Of a stretch of 64,000 nt of DNA, positions 18,494 to 28,643 are shown one piece after another (the first letter of the stretch is position 1; each line of letters opens with the position of its first letter). This stretch comes from Marinobacter maritimus. GTDB lineage: Bacteria; Pseudomonadota; Gammaproteobacteria; Pseudomonadales; Oleiphilaceae. Below the pieces are notes generated by a model. That model saw only the letters and a list, made by a program, of their open reading frames with translations, made no database searches and had not been told where the DNA came from. The stretch is from contig NZ_VCGW01000002.1 of the NCBI RefSeq assembly GCF_007671675.1, positions 868,001 through 932,000 on the forward strand, read 5' to 3'. Made by a program: the position numbers and the translations under genes.

Positions 18494-19123
18494 ATGTCGG
18501 AACGAAGAAAACGCAAACCCGGTGAAACCCGTGAGAAGCTGATGAATGCACCGCTGACGCTGGTTGGGAAGGGACGGCATTTTGCCAGCTTGGGCATTCG
18601 TGAGGTGACTCGCCAGGCGGGCGTCGTGCCCACGTCATTTTATCGGCACTTCCGCAATATGGACGACCTTGGGCTTCAGTTGGTTGACGAACTCGGGCTG
18701 GTCTTACGGCGAATGATGCGAGAGGCACGCGAGAACGTACTGCAGGCGGACAAGCTTATTGACGAGTCTGTGGGCATTTTTATCAGCCACGCTCAGGCCA
18801 ACCGCAGTTTCTTCCTGTTCATGGCGCAGGGGCTTGCCGGCGAGAGTCGGGCTATACAGGAAGGTATTCGCAGTGAAATGCGCTATTTCGCCAGTGAGTT
18901 GGCGAACGATTTGAGACGGCTAAAACTGGCTGATCACCTTACCGACGGGGATCTGGAGATGACCTGCGATCTGGTGGTTCGCAGCGTTGCTTTCAGCCTG
19001 ACGGATTTGCTGGGTGTTTCAGCCGATGACGAGTATCAGGTAGAGCAAATAAGGAAGCGGACAACCCGCTTCCTTCAGCTCATCTTTGTCGGTGCGCAGC
19101 ACTGGGATAACCGGAGGCCGTGA
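18494..19123 (+). CDS. TetR-family regulator, FabR/DesT-like
   Basis: A 209-residue TetR regulator. The N-terminal helix-turn-helix reads FASLGIREVTRQAGVVPTSFYRHFRN, shown here in two halves as in FabR (REVAREAGIAPTSFYRHF from memory), with the ligand domain from about 60. The start at 18494 (MSERRKRK) aligns with the FabR N-terminus; an ATG at 18476 is an alternative. It is divergent from the desaturase/reductase genes with three shared repeats between them. FabR and DesT sense the ratio of unsaturated to saturated acyl thioesters, so it probably controls desaturation here and may control itself. Confidence 0.87.
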   Translation: MSERRKRKPGETREKLMNAPLTLVGKGRHFASLGIREVTRQAGVVPTSFYRHFRNMDDLGLQLVDELGLVLRRMMREARENVLQADKLIDESVGIFISHAQANRSFFLFMAQGLAGESRAIQEGIRSEMRYFASELANDLRRLKLADHLTDGDLEMTCDLVVRSVAFSLTDLLGVSADDEYQVEQIRKRTTRFLQLIFVGAQHWDNRRP

Positions 19124-19140
19124 AAGCTGAGCCGCCGGCC

Positions 19141-20595
19141 TCAGGCCTTACCGTTTTTGTTCGCCGCCGCCTTTTTGGGCTTTGGTTTGGCCTTGGGTTT
19201 GGGTGGAAGAATCAGCTTCTCCAGGTCGTCCAGAGCTTCTCCGGTATACACCGCCAGTTTCTGCATGCTGGGTAAGGTGTCCCGGCAGCCGGTGTATCCG
19301 AAATTCAATGATCCCGCATAGCTCAGGCAGGTAATGTTGAGTGCGCCGCCGTGGGCAATCAACGAAACCGGGTACATGGCCTCCAGTCTGGCACCCTCGT
19401 AGTAAAGTGTTTCCTGAGGGCCCGGAACATTGGAAATGGTTACGTTGAATACAGGGCGCATTCGCCCGCCGAGGCCTGACATAAGTTGCAGGATGTAAGG
19501 CGACATCAACAGCATGGTGTACTGATTGAGGGCACTTTTCGGCAGTTTCTGCAGGTGCTCTTTGGCGCGGCGCGTAGAGGATTTGATGTTCTGCAGGCGG
19601 GTAAGGGGGTCCGCCTCGTTGGTTGCAAGAGAGGCGATCATGAAGCTGATCTGGGTGCCTGTGCCTTCATCATCCGCCGGCCGGATATTGACTGGAATTC
19701 CCGCCGTCAGAGGGGTATCCGGAAGATCGTCCTGCTCAAGCAAAAAGCGCCTCAGTGCTGTACCGCACAAATAAAGCACAATGTCGTTCAGTGATGAACC
19801 AGACGCTTGGGCCAGGCCTTTGATGCGGTCGAGCTGGTAGTGCTGTGTGGCAAATCGGCGCTGGCCGGTTACGCGATGATTGATCTTCGAAACTGGCCCT
19901 TTGAAGGGTGGGGTCAGGCCATCTTCCGGGTGGCGCGCTGAGTGCACGAGTCGGGTGCCCGCCCGCCAGAGGGTCGGGGCCATATCGGCCTGCAATTTGA
20001 GTGCGTCGAGGGCCTGAGAGAAGGCCGCAGGAATGCTCGCTTCCGCATCGCTTTTGTTGCCCCGCCGACGTTCTGGCCTCATCGACCAGGGTGGCAACAT
20101 GTCCCGCTCTTTTGGATCGGTGCTAAGCACCCGTTGCAGCAGGCGCACGCCGCTGATGCCATCAATCATTGAATGATGCATCTTGGTATAGAGCGCAAAA
20201 CGGTTATTCTCAAGCCCCTCAATAACGTGGCACTCCCAGAGCGGGCGAGCGAAGTCGAGAGGGTTGGAATGCAGCCTGGAGACCAGAATACCGAGTTCCC
20301 TTTCACCACCCGGTTTGGGCAATGCAGAATGACGCACGTGGTAATCCAGGTCGATATCCTTGTCGACTTTCCAGGACGGAGCCAACAGCCGACCCAGAAA
20401 ACCAGACCATGCCAGCTTGTAACACCAGGGCGGAGCTATGTCCCCGGTTGCTTTCATGCTGTCGACCATATCGCGCAGAAAAGTATCGGGGGCGCCTTCC
20501 GGCAATGAAAAAATCTGCATGTTGCCCACATGCATCGGCGTGTCTTCAGATTCTACGGCGAGCCATGAGGCATCCAGTGTTCCCAGGCGTTTCAT
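19141..20595 (-). CDS. Wax ester synthase/diacylglycerol acyltransferase (WS/DGAT)
   Basis: A bifunctional acyltransferase of 484 residues that makes storage wax esters or triacylglycerol from acyl-CoA and fatty alcohol or diacylglycerol. The catalytic motif HHSMIDG is at 140-146. Other family marks are PLWECHVIEGL upstream and NVTISNVPGP in the C-terminal half. It ends with an unusual Pro/Lys-rich basic tail (KPKAKPKPKK). The gene is convergent with the TetR gene and divergent from a symporter gene. Wax ester storage is a known trait of Marinobacter. Confidence 0.94.
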   Translation of the reverse strand: MKRLGTLDASWLAVESEDTPMHVGNMQIFSLPEGAPDTFLRDMVDSMKATGDIAPPWCYKLAWSGFLGRLLAPSWKVDKDIDLDYHVRHSALPKPGGERELGILVSRLHSNPLDFARPLWECHVIEGLENNRFALYTKMHHSMIDGISGVRLLQRVLSTDPKERDMLPPWSMRPERRRGNKSDAEASIPAAFSQALDALKLQADMAPTLWRAGTRLVHSARHPEDGLTPPFKGPVSKINHRVTGQRRFATQHYQLDRIKGLAQASGSSLNDIVLYLCGTALRRFLLEQDDLPDTPLTAGIPVNIRPADDEGTGTQISFMIASLATNEADPLTRLQNIKSSTRRAKEHLQKLPKSALNQYTMLLMSPYILQLMSGLGGRMRPVFNVTISNVPGPQETLYYEGARLEAMYPVSLIAHGGALNITCLSYAGSLNFGYTGCRDTLPSMQKLAVYTGEALDDLEKLILPPKPKAKPKPKKAAANKNGKA

Positions 20596-20652
20596 TCCTT
20601 ATGCACCCCTGCCCGAGTCGGGCTTGACAGAAAGTCTTTTAATTGTTGACTG

Positions 20653-20664
20653 CAAGTATACTTG
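20653..20664. promoter_or_regulatory. Short perfect palindrome in the WS/DGAT-symporter gap
   Basis: CAAGTATACTTG is a perfect 12-bp palindrome about 58 bp before the WS/DGAT start. It partly resembles the GTACACTTGT repeats of the desaturase promoter (9 of 14 positions over the surrounding 14-mer). A larger hairpin, GCAGACG (20676-20682) with CGTCTGC (20709-20715), lies beside it. Possible operator; weak evidence. Confidence 0.35.
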
Positions 20665-20769
20665 TTACTTCCTTTGCAGACGATCTTCGATGTAAAAAAA
20701 ATGGAAGCCGTCTGCTTGTGCTACTTTCAGTAGAATGAGTTAATAAAAACAAAGACATCCGGAGGCACT

Positions 20770-21651
20770 ATGGAATCCAGCCCGCTAATCTCGGCAGGAC
20801 TGCCGATCGCACTGTTTATTATCATGATCGGTATTGGCATGACGCTGACTGTTCGCGATTTTCGTCAGGTAGCGGTTTATCCCAAAGGTATGATTGTTGG
20901 CACCGTGGCTCAGATTCTTCTGATGCCTCTGGTCGCGTTTGCTCTGGCCTCTGCGCTGTCGGTCCCGCCGGCGATTGCGGTTGGCCTGGTGATCATCGCC
21001 GCCTGCCCCGGCGGCACAACCTCAAACCTCTTCGTACTGCTTGCGCGGGGTAATATTGCGCTTTCTATTGTACTGACCGTCAGCGCCAGCCTGATCACCA
21101 TTCTAACGTTGCCGCTGATTGCCAACGTCGCCCTGCAGTTCTATATGGGCACCGAAGAGAACATTGTGCTGCCGGTGTGGAAAACCATCGGCATGCTGAT
21201 CGGGATCGTGCTCTTCCCGGTGACGATAGGCATGGCAGTGCGTGCCCGCAAACCCGAGGTAGCGCGTAAGGCCGAGAGCATTGTCAGTGTGTTCGGCGGT
21301 GTTGTGCTCGCCCTCCTGATTTTTGCACTTGTTTATGGAGTACGGGATCAGATTTGGGAGCTGCTGAAGCAGGCGGGGCCGGCAACGATTTTGCTGAACG
21401 CTGCGGGTATTTTTATAGGCCTGCTTGCGGGGCGGGTCACTGGGCTGACACAGAGAGAGTCGCTTGCCGTAGCCGTAGAACTGGGTGTCAAAAACGGTAC
21501 GATTGCCCTTATGGTGACGCTGACGCTGCTGGAATCCAGTTCCATGTCCATACCTGCGGCCGTATACGGGGTTCTGATGTTTCCAATCGGGTTCTTGCTG
21601 GCCATGTATGGGCGGCGCATGATTCCCAGTGCCAGCCCTGGCATCAAGTAA
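20770..21651 (+). CDS. Bile acid:sodium symporter (BASS) family transporter
   Basis: A 293-residue membrane protein with about nine or ten hydrophobic helices. The BASS signature IIAACPGGTTSNLFVLLARGN (two halves: AACPGGTTSN at about 77-86) marks the sodium and substrate site. Bacterial members carry pantoate, 2-oxo acids or other organic anions rather than bile acids, and the true substrate is not evident. ATG at 20770 follows CCGGAGG. The lrgA/lrgB-like pair follows 15 bp later and may be cotranscribed. Confidence 0.9.
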   Translation: MESSPLISAGLPIALFIIMIGIGMTLTVRDFRQVAVYPKGMIVGTVAQILLMPLVAFALASALSVPPAIAVGLVIIAACPGGTTSNLFVLLARGNIALSIVLTVSASLITILTLPLIANVALQFYMGTEENIVLPVWKTIGMLIGIVLFPVTIGMAVRARKPEVARKAESIVSVFGGVVLALLIFALVYGVRDQIWELLKQAGPATILLNAAGIFIGLLAGRVTGLTQRESLAVAVELGVKNGTIALMVTLTLLESSSMSIPAAVYGVLMFPIGFLLAMYGRRMIPSASPGIK

Positions 21652-21666
21652 GGATAGGACTGCTCA

Positions 21667-22041
21667 ATGCACTTCCTCAATGGTATTACCCTGCTGCTTG
21701 TCTATCAGCTGGCAGGTGAAATAATTGTGCGCCTTCTTGGTGTACCTATTCCCGGGCCGGTGCTCGGTATGGTGATGCTGTTTGTTACCATGATGATTCG
21801 TGGCCAGGCTCCGGAATCTGTGGAGCAGGCCTCTACCGCGTTGTTAAGTCATCTGTCCTTGCTGTTTGTTCCTGCGGGTGTAGGCATGATGACGCACTTT
21901 GGCCGGATTGCAGATGAATGGCTGCCCATTACGCTCGCTTTGCTTCTCAGCACGGTTATAACCATGGTGGCCACGGCGTTGATCATGCAACAAACAAGTC
22001 GCTGGTTTGCAAAGCCCGTGAGAGGGCACAGTGATGAATAA
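21667..22041 (+). CDS. CidA/LrgA-family holin-like membrane protein
   Basis: A 124-residue membrane protein with four hydrophobic segments and the family's GVPIPGPVLGMVMLF motif near the start. CidA/LrgA proteins are holin-like and act with LrgB partners in murein hydrolase control or export of small metabolites such as pyruvate. Its stop codon overlaps the start of the lrgB-like gene by 8 nt, so translation is probably coupled. Confidence 0.9.
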   Translation: MHFLNGITLLLVYQLAGEIIVRLLGVPIPGPVLGMVMLFVTMMIRGQAPESVEQASTALLSHLSLLFVPAGVGMMTHFGRIADEWLPITLALLLSTVITMVATALIMQQTSRWFAKPVRGHSDE

Positions 22042-22765
22042 CCCGGGGCTGCAGGACATTTGGGTTTATCTCTCGACGACCCCTTTGTTGGGGCTTACAG
22101 TCACGTTGGTAGCCTATGGATTGGCGTACCGTTTTTACCTGAAAACCAATTCCAGCCCGCTTGCCAATCCTGTGGTTACATCGGTGGCTATGCTGATCGC
22201 TTTGCTGATGGTCTCCGGTATCTCCTACAGCGATTATTTTGCCGGCGGACAGTTTGTGCACTTTTTGCTGGGACCCGCTACCGTGGCGTTGGCAGTTCCG
22301 CTCTATCAGCAGTTTTCGAGATTGCGACAGTTGTGGTTGCCGGTTCTGATATCGCTGATTTGTGGCGTTGGAATCGCGGCGGGCAGCTCTGTTTTATTGG
22401 CGCGGTTATTGGGTGGATCGTTAGAAATCCAGATGTCCCTCGCGCCCAAATCCGCTACTGCCCCTGTGGCCATGGGCATATCCGAGAAGATCGGGGGCTT
22501 GCCTTCGCTGACCGCGGTGCTGGTGGTGATTACCGGCATCACCGGGGCGGTATTGGGCACCAAGCTGTTTGAGTGGATTGGCGTGAAAGATGACACCGCA
22601 AAAGGCATTGCCATGGGCGTTGCGGCCCACGGTATAGGAACCGCGAGAGCGTTCCAGGTGAGCAATCGAATGGGGGCATTTTCCGGGTTGGCAATGGCGC
22701 TGTCTGCGTTCGCGACAGCGCTTTTGGTGCCGTGGATGGTAGATTGGATTCAGACGCTGCTCTGA
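22034..22765 (+). CDS. LrgB/CidB-family membrane protein
   Basis: A 243-residue membrane protein with many hydrophobic helices. The family signature appears in SLAPKSATAPVAMGISEKIGG (LAPKSATAPVA at about 135-145) and GVAAHGIGTARAF (about 197-209). It is the partner of the upstream CidA/LrgA protein. The ATG at 22034 is preferred to the GTG directly before it. The gene ends 45 bp from the convergent spoVR gene. Confidence 0.92.
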   Translation: MNNPGLQDIWVYLSTTPLLGLTVTLVAYGLAYRFYLKTNSSPLANPVVTSVAMLIALLMVSGISYSDYFAGGQFVHFLLGPATVALAVPLYQQFSRLRQLWLPVLISLICGVGIAAGSSVLLARLLGGSLEIQMSLAPKSATAPVAMGISEKIGGLPSLTAVLVVITGITGAVLGTKLFEWIGVKDDTAKGIAMGVAAHGIGTARAFQVSNRMGAFSGLAMALSAFATALLVPWMVDWIQTLL

Positions 22766-22810
22766 TCATACCGGCACTGCGAGTTTATTCTGCATCTGTT
22801 GCAGCCGCGA

Positions 22811-24370
22811 TCAGGAGTCTGGTGGAGGCGCGTGGGGGCAATGGTAATCTTCCACCACAAGGCCTTCTTCCACGCTTTCCAGATGCACATCAAAGCCCCA
22901 AAGCCTGTGTGCATGGCGTAGAACCTCTTCTGTATCCCTGCCAAGTGGCACCCTGTCTACGGGCACGTGCCGCAGCATCAGTGAACGATCACCGCGAATA
23001 TCCACGCCCCACACCTGAATGTTGGGTTCCCGGTAGCTCAGATTGTACTGGCGGGCCAGTTTCTCGCGCAGTTCGCGGTAGCCGGGCTCGTCGTGGATGG
23101 CGGTTACGGTGTAGCTGTCTTCCATGTCGTTATCTTCAATGGCAAACAACTTTAAATCCCGCATGACTTTGGGCGAGAGGAACTGCTGGATAAAACTCTC
23201 GTCCTTGAAGTTGGCCATGGCAAAGTGCAGGGTTTTCACCCAGTCGGTACCTGCGATGTCCGGGAACCATTCGCGATCCTCATCGGTGGGCGCTTCACAG
23301 ATCCGCCGCAGGTCAATGAAAATGGAAAAGCCAAGGGTGTAGGGGTTGATGCCGGAATACCACGGACTGTTGAACGGGGGCTGGTACACCACGGCTGTAT
23401 GGCTTTGCAGGAACTCCAGCATGAAGCCGTCTGTTACCAGGCCCTTCTCGTACATCCGGTTCAACAGGGTGTAGTGCCAGAAGGTGGCCCAGCCTTCGTT
23501 CATAACCTGAGTCTGGCGTTGCGGGTAGAAATACTGAGCCAGTTTGCGCACGATCCGGATAATTTCCCGTTGCCAGGTTTCCAGCAAGGGGGCGTTTTTT
23601 TCGATGAAGTACAGCAGGTTCTCCTGAGGCTCGTCCGGGAAGCGCTTTTTGCGTTTTACCGGGTCTTCATCCTCGTCCATTTTCGGGATAGTGCGCCAAA
23701 GATCATTCACCCTGCGCTGCAGGTACTCTTCCCGCTCCTCTTGGCGCAGGACTTCGTTCGCAGCAGAAATAGGCGCAGGCCGCTTGTAGCGATCAACGCC
23801 ATAGTTCATTAACGCGTGGCAGGAATCCAGGATTTGCTCAACTGCGTCTACGCCATGGCGTTCTTCGCACTCAGAAACATAGTTCCGGGCAAACACGAGG
23901 TAATCGATAATGGCGCTGGCATCTGTCCAGGCGCGGAACAGGTAATTACCCTTGAAAAAAGAGTTGTGACCATAACAGGCATGGGCAATCACCAACGCCT
24001 GCATGGGCAAAGTATTCTCCTCCATCAGGTAGGCAATGCAGGGATCGGAGTTGATCACAATCTCATAGGCCAGCCCCATCTGACCGCGCTGATAACCTTT
24101 GGATGTGCTGAGAAACTGCTTGCCGAACGACCAGTGATTGTAGCCTACGGGCATGCCAACGGAGCTGTAGGCGTCCATCATCTGCTCGGCACTGATCACT
24201 TCAACCTGATTTGGGTAGGTATCCAGGCCGAACTCGGCGGCGCATTTGGCAATTTCCTCATCGTATTTTCCGATAAGCTCGAAAGTCCATTCCGAGCCGG
24301 TGGAAACCGGTGTGCGAGTTTCCGGGCCCTCACTGCCCGGCCCGTTCGGACGATCGGTGGCATCACTCAT
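22811..24370 (-). CDS. SpoVR-family protein (YcgB-like)
   Basis: A 519-residue cytoplasmic protein of the SpoVR family. It contains [21 protein letters not shown] (start [14 protein letters not shown]) and [20 protein letters not shown], both hallmark segments with conserved His, Glu and Trp residues. Its gene overlaps the DUF444 gene by four bases. With prkA upstream it forms the yeaG-yeaH-ycgB module common in Proteobacteria, tied to nutrient stress and stationary phase. The biochemical role is unknown. Confidence 0.93.
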   Translation of the reverse strand: MSDATDRPNGPGSEGPETRTPVSTGSEWTFELIGKYDEEIAKCAAEFGLDTYPNQVEVISAEQMMDAYSSVGMPVGYNHWSFGKQFLSTSKGYQRGQMGLAYEIVINSDPCIAYLMEENTLPMQALVIAHACYGHNSFFKGNYLFRAWTDASAIIDYLVFARNYVSECEERHGVDAVEQILDSCHALMNYGVDRYKRPAPISAANEVLRQEEREEYLQRRVNDLWRTIPKMDEDEDPVKRKKRFPDEPQENLLYFIEKNAPLLETWQREIIRIVRKLAQYFYPQRQTQVMNEGWATFWHYTLLNRMYEKGLVTDGFMLEFLQSHTAVVYQPPFNSPWYSGINPYTLGFSIFIDLRRICEAPTDEDREWFPDIAGTDWVKTLHFAMANFKDESFIQQFLSPKVMRDLKLFAIEDNDMEDSYTVTAIHDEPGYRELREKLARQYNLSYREPNIQVWGVDIRGDRSLMLRHVPVDRVPLGRDTEEVLRHAHRLWGFDVHLESVEEGLVVEDYHCPHAPPPDS

Positions 24371-25662
24371 GCCGCTTTCCTCTCAAAAAGCCAGCGGAAG
24401 ACCGGGTAGATCTCACTTGGGTCGGAAATCTGCTGCTGGGCAAAACTCTCGGGGAAACGCTCCTGCACCCGCTCGTACTCGTACCACAGCATCTGGTGAT
24501 CCTGGGGCGTAATCTCCACATAAGCGAAATACTGCACCAGAGGCAAAATACGGTCGGTCAGCAGCTTGCCGCACACGGGAGAATCGTCATTCCAGTTGTC
24601 GCCGTCGGACGCCTGGGCGGCGTAGATGTTCCACTCCGCCGGCGAGTAGCGGGATTCGATAATTTTGTGCATCAACTTCAGGGCGCTTGAAACTATGGTG
24701 CCGCCGGTTTCCCGGGAATAGAAAAACTCTTCCTCGTCCACTTCCTTGGCGCTGGTGTGATGGCGTATGAACACCACATCGATTTTCTTGTAGTTTTTTC
24801 GCAGGAACAGATACAGCAGGATGAAAAACCGCTTGGCGGTGTCCTTGTGCATCTGGGTCATGGAGCCGGATACGTCCATCAGGCAGAACATGACGGCGCT
24901 GGTGGCCGGCTTGGGCTGCTTCAGGTGCTGGCGGTAGCGCAGGTCGATTTCATCAATGAAGGGTATCCGCTTTACATTGGCCTTGAGGCGGGCGATTTCA
25001 TCCTCCAGTGCCTTGATCTGATCTTCATGGCTGAACGCTGCATCCAGGTCGGCGGGAGCGCTTCTGAGTTCGGCGAGCTGGGCTTCCAGTTCACGGATTT
25101 TTTTCTTGCGGGCGCCGCTCAGACCCAGTCGTCGAGCGTGAGCGCCGCGTAAAGATCGAATCACATCCAATTTAGCGGGCACACCCTGAGTGCTGAACCC
25201 GGAGCGCACGTAGTTGAAGGTTTCAGTATCCTTGAGTTTTTTGCGCACAAGGTTCGGAAGTTCGAGATCATCAAAGAGAAAGTTCAGAAACTCTTCCTGG
25301 GTGATCTGGAAGGCAAATTCATCCATTCCATCGCCATCGGGGCTGGCCTGGCCTTGCCCCTGGCCTTGACCGTCCTCACCCTCTGGCTTGGGCAGCCGGT
25401 CTCCCGCTACAAAATCCCGGTTACCCGGGTGCACCATTTCGCGGTGACCACCCTGACCATGATGGAACACGGGCTCGTCTGTGTCCCGCGAGGGAATACT
25501 GACATTCTCACCCCGTTCAATGTCGGTGATTGAGCGCCGGTGCACCGCATCAGAAACGGCCTTTTTGATGTGATGCCGGTAGCGGCGTAAAAACCGCTCC
25601 CGGTTTACCGCGCTCTTGTTTTTGCCGTTCAGCCGTCGGTCGACAATGTGGGTCATACCCAT
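24367..25662 (-). CDS. DUF444 (YeaH-like) VWA-domain protein
   Basis: A 431-residue protein that opens like YeaH ([21 protein letters not shown]). A Gly/Gln-rich linker lies near 97-110 and a probable coiled coil at about 186-230. A C-terminal VWA-like domain has the MIDAS motif DVSGS at 263-267. ATG at 25662 has TGGAG 8 nt upstream; an in-frame ATG two codons later is possible. It probably acts with the PrkA kinase and the SpoVR protein whose genes flank it. Molecular function unknown. Confidence 0.93.
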   Translation of the reverse strand: MGMTHIVDRRLNGKNKSAVNRERFLRRYRHHIKKAVSDAVHRRSITDIERGENVSIPSRDTDEPVFHHGQGGHREMVHPGNRDFVAGDRLPKPEGEDGQGQGQGQASPDGDGMDEFAFQITQEEFLNFLFDDLELPNLVRKKLKDTETFNYVRSGFSTQGVPAKLDVIRSLRGAHARRLGLSGARKKKIRELEAQLAELRSAPADLDAAFSHEDQIKALEDEIARLKANVKRIPFIDEIDLRYRQHLKQPKPATSAVMFCLMDVSGSMTQMHKDTAKRFFILLYLFLRKNYKKIDVVFIRHHTSAKEVDEEEFFYSRETGGTIVSSALKLMHKIIESRYSPAEWNIYAAQASDGDNWNDDSPVCGKLLTDRILPLVQYFAYVEITPQDHQMLWYEYERVQERFPESFAQQQISDPSEIYPVFRWLFERKAA

Positions 25663-25701
25663 AATTCACACTCCACTTGCACGTTCGGGGCAAAGATCGC
25701 A

Positions 25702-25718
25702 GGCTCGTTTTGCGAGCC
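25702..25718 (-). other. Stem-loop between prkA and the DUF444 gene
   Basis: GGCTCG and CGAGCC make a 6-bp stem with a 5-nt loop in the 67-bp gap. No T run follows on the minus strand, so it is more likely a processing or partial attenuation element than a terminator. It could set different levels of prkA and the two downstream genes. Confidence 0.35.
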
Positions 25719-25729
25719 CGCCATCACTG

Positions 25730-27652
25730 CTAGTGAGACTTGCGAACTCGCAGGTACCACTCTGCCAGCAGGCGCACCTGCTTCTCCGTGTAGCCCCGAT
25801 CGACCATGCGTTCGACGAACTGTTTGTGCTTGTTCTGATCTTCCTGGCTGGCTTTGGGGTTGAACGAAATAACGGGCAGCAGGTCTTCGGTGTTGGAGAA
25901 CATCTTCTTCTCGATCACGCTGCGCAGTTTTTCGTAGCTGAGCCAGGATGGGTTCTGGCCCTGGTTGTTGGCCCGGGCCCGCAGCACAAAGTTGACCACC
26001 TCGTTGCGGAAATCCTTGGGATTGCTGATGCCAGCCGGCTTTTCGATTTTTTCCAGTTCCTCGTTGATAGAGGAGCGGTCAAGAATCTCACCGGTTTCCG
26101 GATCCCGGAATTCCTGATCCTGAATCCACAGGTCGGCATAGGTTACATAGCGGTCGAACAGGTTCTGGCCGTATTCGCTGTAGCTTTCCAGATAGGCGGT
26201 CTGGATCTCCTTGCCGATAAACTGAACGTAGTGCGGAGCCAGGAATTCTTTTATGAAGCGCAGGTAGCGCTCCTGAATTTCTGGCGCGAACTGCTCCTGT
26301 TCAATCTGCTTTTCAATCACATACAGCAGGTGCACCGGGTTGGCTGCGATCTCAGTAGTATCGAAGTTGAAAACCTTGGAGAGAATCTTGAATGCAAATC
26401 GGGTAGAGAGGCCATCCATGCCTTCGTTAACGCCTGCTGCATCCCGATATTCCTGAATGGATTTGGCCTTGGGGTCCGTGTCCTTGATGTTCTGACCGTC
26501 GTAGACTCGCATCTTCGAGAAAACGCTGGAGTTTTCTGGCTCCTTGATGCGCGAAAGCACGGAAAACTGAGCGAGCATATCCAGCGTATCCGGAGCGCAG
26601 GGTGCGCCGGCCAGCGAACTGTTTTTCAATAGCTTTTTGTAGATTTCGATTTCTTCCGTTACCCGGACACAGTAGGGCACCTTGACGATGTAGACCCGAT
26701 CAAGGAAGGCCTCGTTGTGCTTGTTATTGCGGAACGTTTGCCACTCGGATTCGTTGGAGTGAGCCAGAATAACGCCGTCAAAGGGCACCGAGCCCATGCC
26801 TTCGGTGGTGTTGTAGTTGCCTTCCTGGGTCGCAGTCAGCAGCGGGTGCAGCACCTTGATCGGCGCCTTGAACATTTCCACAAACTCCATCAGACCCTGG
26901 TTGGCTTTGCACAGGCCGCCGCTGAAGCTGTATGCATCCGGGTCATCCTGGGAATAATCTTCCAGCATGCGGATGTTTACCTTGCCTACCAGCGCAGAAA
27001 TGTCCTGATTGTTGTCGTCCCCCGGTTCGGTTTTGGACACCGCGATCTGATCAAGAACAGAAGGGTACATTTTCACCACACGGAACTGGCTGATATCCCC
27101 ACCAAACTCATGCAGGCGCTTGACGGCCCAAGGCGACATGATGTTTTTCACGTAGCGGGACGGAATGCCGTACTCCTCCTCCAGAATGCCGGCATCTTCG
27201 GCCGGATCGAATAGCCCGAGGGGCGATTCGTTAACCGGCGAATCCTTTATGGCGTAGAAGGGTACCTTCTGCATCAGGTACTTGAGCTTCTCTGCCAATG
27301 ACGACTTACCACCGCCAACCGGACCCAGCAGGTAAAGGATCTGTTTCTTTTCTTCCAGGCCCTGAGCTGCGTGCCGGTAGAACGACACAATATTTTCCAC
27401 GGCTTCTTCCATGCCGTAGAACTCGGAGAATTCCGGGTATCGTTTGATGATTTTGTTGGAAAAAATGCGCGACAGGCGGGTGTCACGGGAGGTATCGACT
27501 AATTCGGGTTCGCCGATGGCAATCAATAATCGTTCTGCGGCCGTGGCATAGGCCGTGGGATCTTTTTTGCAGATCTCGAGGTATTCCTCGAGGCTGTACT
27601 CTTCTTCCTGGGTGCTCTCATACCGGTTCTTGAACTGCTGCAGTATGCTCAT
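25730..27652 (-). CDS. prkA: PrkA-type serine protein kinase (YeaG-like)
   Basis: A 640-residue protein. The N-terminal AAA+ domain has Walker A GPVGGGKS (110-117); the C-terminal PrkA kinase-like region starts around 390. YeaG/PrkA has been reported to have kinase activity and to act in nitrogen starvation and stress responses. It is the first gene of the prkA-DUF444-spoVR set on the minus strand. A 263-bp leader separates it from the next gene upstream, so the module promoter should lie there; I could not pick it out. Confidence 0.95.
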   Translation of the reverse strand: MSILQQFKNRYESTQEEEYSLEEYLEICKKDPTAYATAAERLLIAIGEPELVDTSRDTRLSRIFSNKIIKRYPEFSEFYGMEEAVENIVSFYRHAAQGLEEKKQILYLLGPVGGGKSSLAEKLKYLMQKVPFYAIKDSPVNESPLGLFDPAEDAGILEEEYGIPSRYVKNIMSPWAVKRLHEFGGDISQFRVVKMYPSVLDQIAVSKTEPGDDNNQDISALVGKVNIRMLEDYSQDDPDAYSFSGGLCKANQGLMEFVEMFKAPIKVLHPLLTATQEGNYNTTEGMGSVPFDGVILAHSNESEWQTFRNNKHNEAFLDRVYIVKVPYCVRVTEEIEIYKKLLKNSSLAGAPCAPDTLDMLAQFSVLSRIKEPENSSVFSKMRVYDGQNIKDTDPKAKSIQEYRDAAGVNEGMDGLSTRFAFKILSKVFNFDTTEIAANPVHLLYVIEKQIEQEQFAPEIQERYLRFIKEFLAPHYVQFIGKEIQTAYLESYSEYGQNLFDRYVTYADLWIQDQEFRDPETGEILDRSSINEELEKIEKPAGISNPKDFRNEVVNFVLRARANNQGQNPSWLSYEKLRSVIEKKMFSNTEDLLPVISFNPKASQEDQNKHKQFVERMVDRGYTEKQVRLLAEWYLRVRKSH

Positions 27653-27915
27653 GGGTAGCCCCTCGCTTGCTGGTCTTCAGCTTCTAATACACGCAATATC
27701 CCCGTTGCAGTTACGGACGCCATGCTGGCGGTTCGGTTAGTTGTGGATGGAAAGGAATCAACAGTTTCGACCGTTCTCGATCTGTGTCGGATTTCGGTCG
27801 GTTTAATTTGATCTTAGTTCACGGTCACGAAGTTGGACAGGCATTAAACGGTTAAGGTTCATTAAATTATGTTACCGCTGCCGCCCCTGGGCTATCGACA
27901 GCGGCCTACACAGCA

Positions 27916-28569
27916 CTATCGTTTAGTCAGCCGGAATACGCTCTCGGTTGCGCCGATCAGGCCTTTGCGTTTCGTAAACATGTGGTCGTTGGGAAGCGTG
28001 TTGGTGAGGATGTGCTCGATGTCGTAGTCGGCAGAATAGAGCTCCCGGACCTCATCGTCGCTGACATTGAACGGCGGTGGAGAAATTCTGGTTTTATAGT
28101 CCAGAGTAATGAGCAGGATCCTGGTGCCATCGGGAATGATTGCCGTGATGTGTTCCACGTAGGCCTTACGCATGGGGGCAGGCAGAGCTATCAGAGCGGC
28201 GCGGTCGTATACCAGGCGGATGTCCTTCAGGTCATCGGGAACCAGCTGGAAGAAATCACCAGCCCAGAGCTCCAGGTTTTCATGTCGGAAGGTAGTGAAC
28301 GGCTCACCGGGATGAACCATGGCTTTTTCGCCAGCCTCGGCAAAGAAGTCCTTGCAGGCGATTTCACTCAGCTCCACACCAATAACCGGGTGGCCGCGGT
28401 CATGCAGCCACCACATATCGTGGGCTTTACCGCATAGCGGAACAAATACGCCTTCAGTGCCACCGCCGGAGAGCTCTGGCCAGTGGTCGTAAAGAAATTG
28501 ATTGACGGAGCCTTCGTGGAAGCCGATTTCCTTTTTGCTCCAGCGCTCGTGCCAGAATTCGTGATCCAT
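27916..28569 (-). CDS. tpm: Thiopurine S-methyltransferase
   Basis: A 217-residue SAM-dependent methyltransferase of the TPMT family. It opens with FWHERWSKKEIGFHEG and carries VFVPLCGKAHDMWWL followed by GHPVIGVELSE, the SAM-binding part. Length matches bacterial TPMT (about 215-220). Bacterial members methylate thiopurines and also selenium or tellurium species. It is a single gene, divergent from the dehydrogenase gene that starts 75 bp away. Confidence 0.93.
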   Translation of the reverse strand: MDHEFWHERWSKKEIGFHEGSVNQFLYDHWPELSGGGTEGVFVPLCGKAHDMWWLHDRGHPVIGVELSEIACKDFFAEAGEKAMVHPGEPFTTFRHENLELWAGDFFQLVPDDLKDIRLVYDRAALIALPAPMRKAYVEHITAIIPDGTRILLITLDYKTRISPPPFNVSDDEVRELYSADYDIEHILTNTLPNDHMFTKRKGLIGATESVFRLTKR

Positions 28570-28643
28570 GATTTCCAGTCTCTTGTTTGGACGTTTGGCT
28601 CAGTCTACCTTAATCTCTGGCGGTATTGATGAGGGAGAATAGT

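Noticed and set aside
19114..19142. Terminator between the TetR and WS/DGAT genes
   Set aside because: GAGGCCG/CGGCCTC pairing exists but overlaps both stop codons and lacks T runs.
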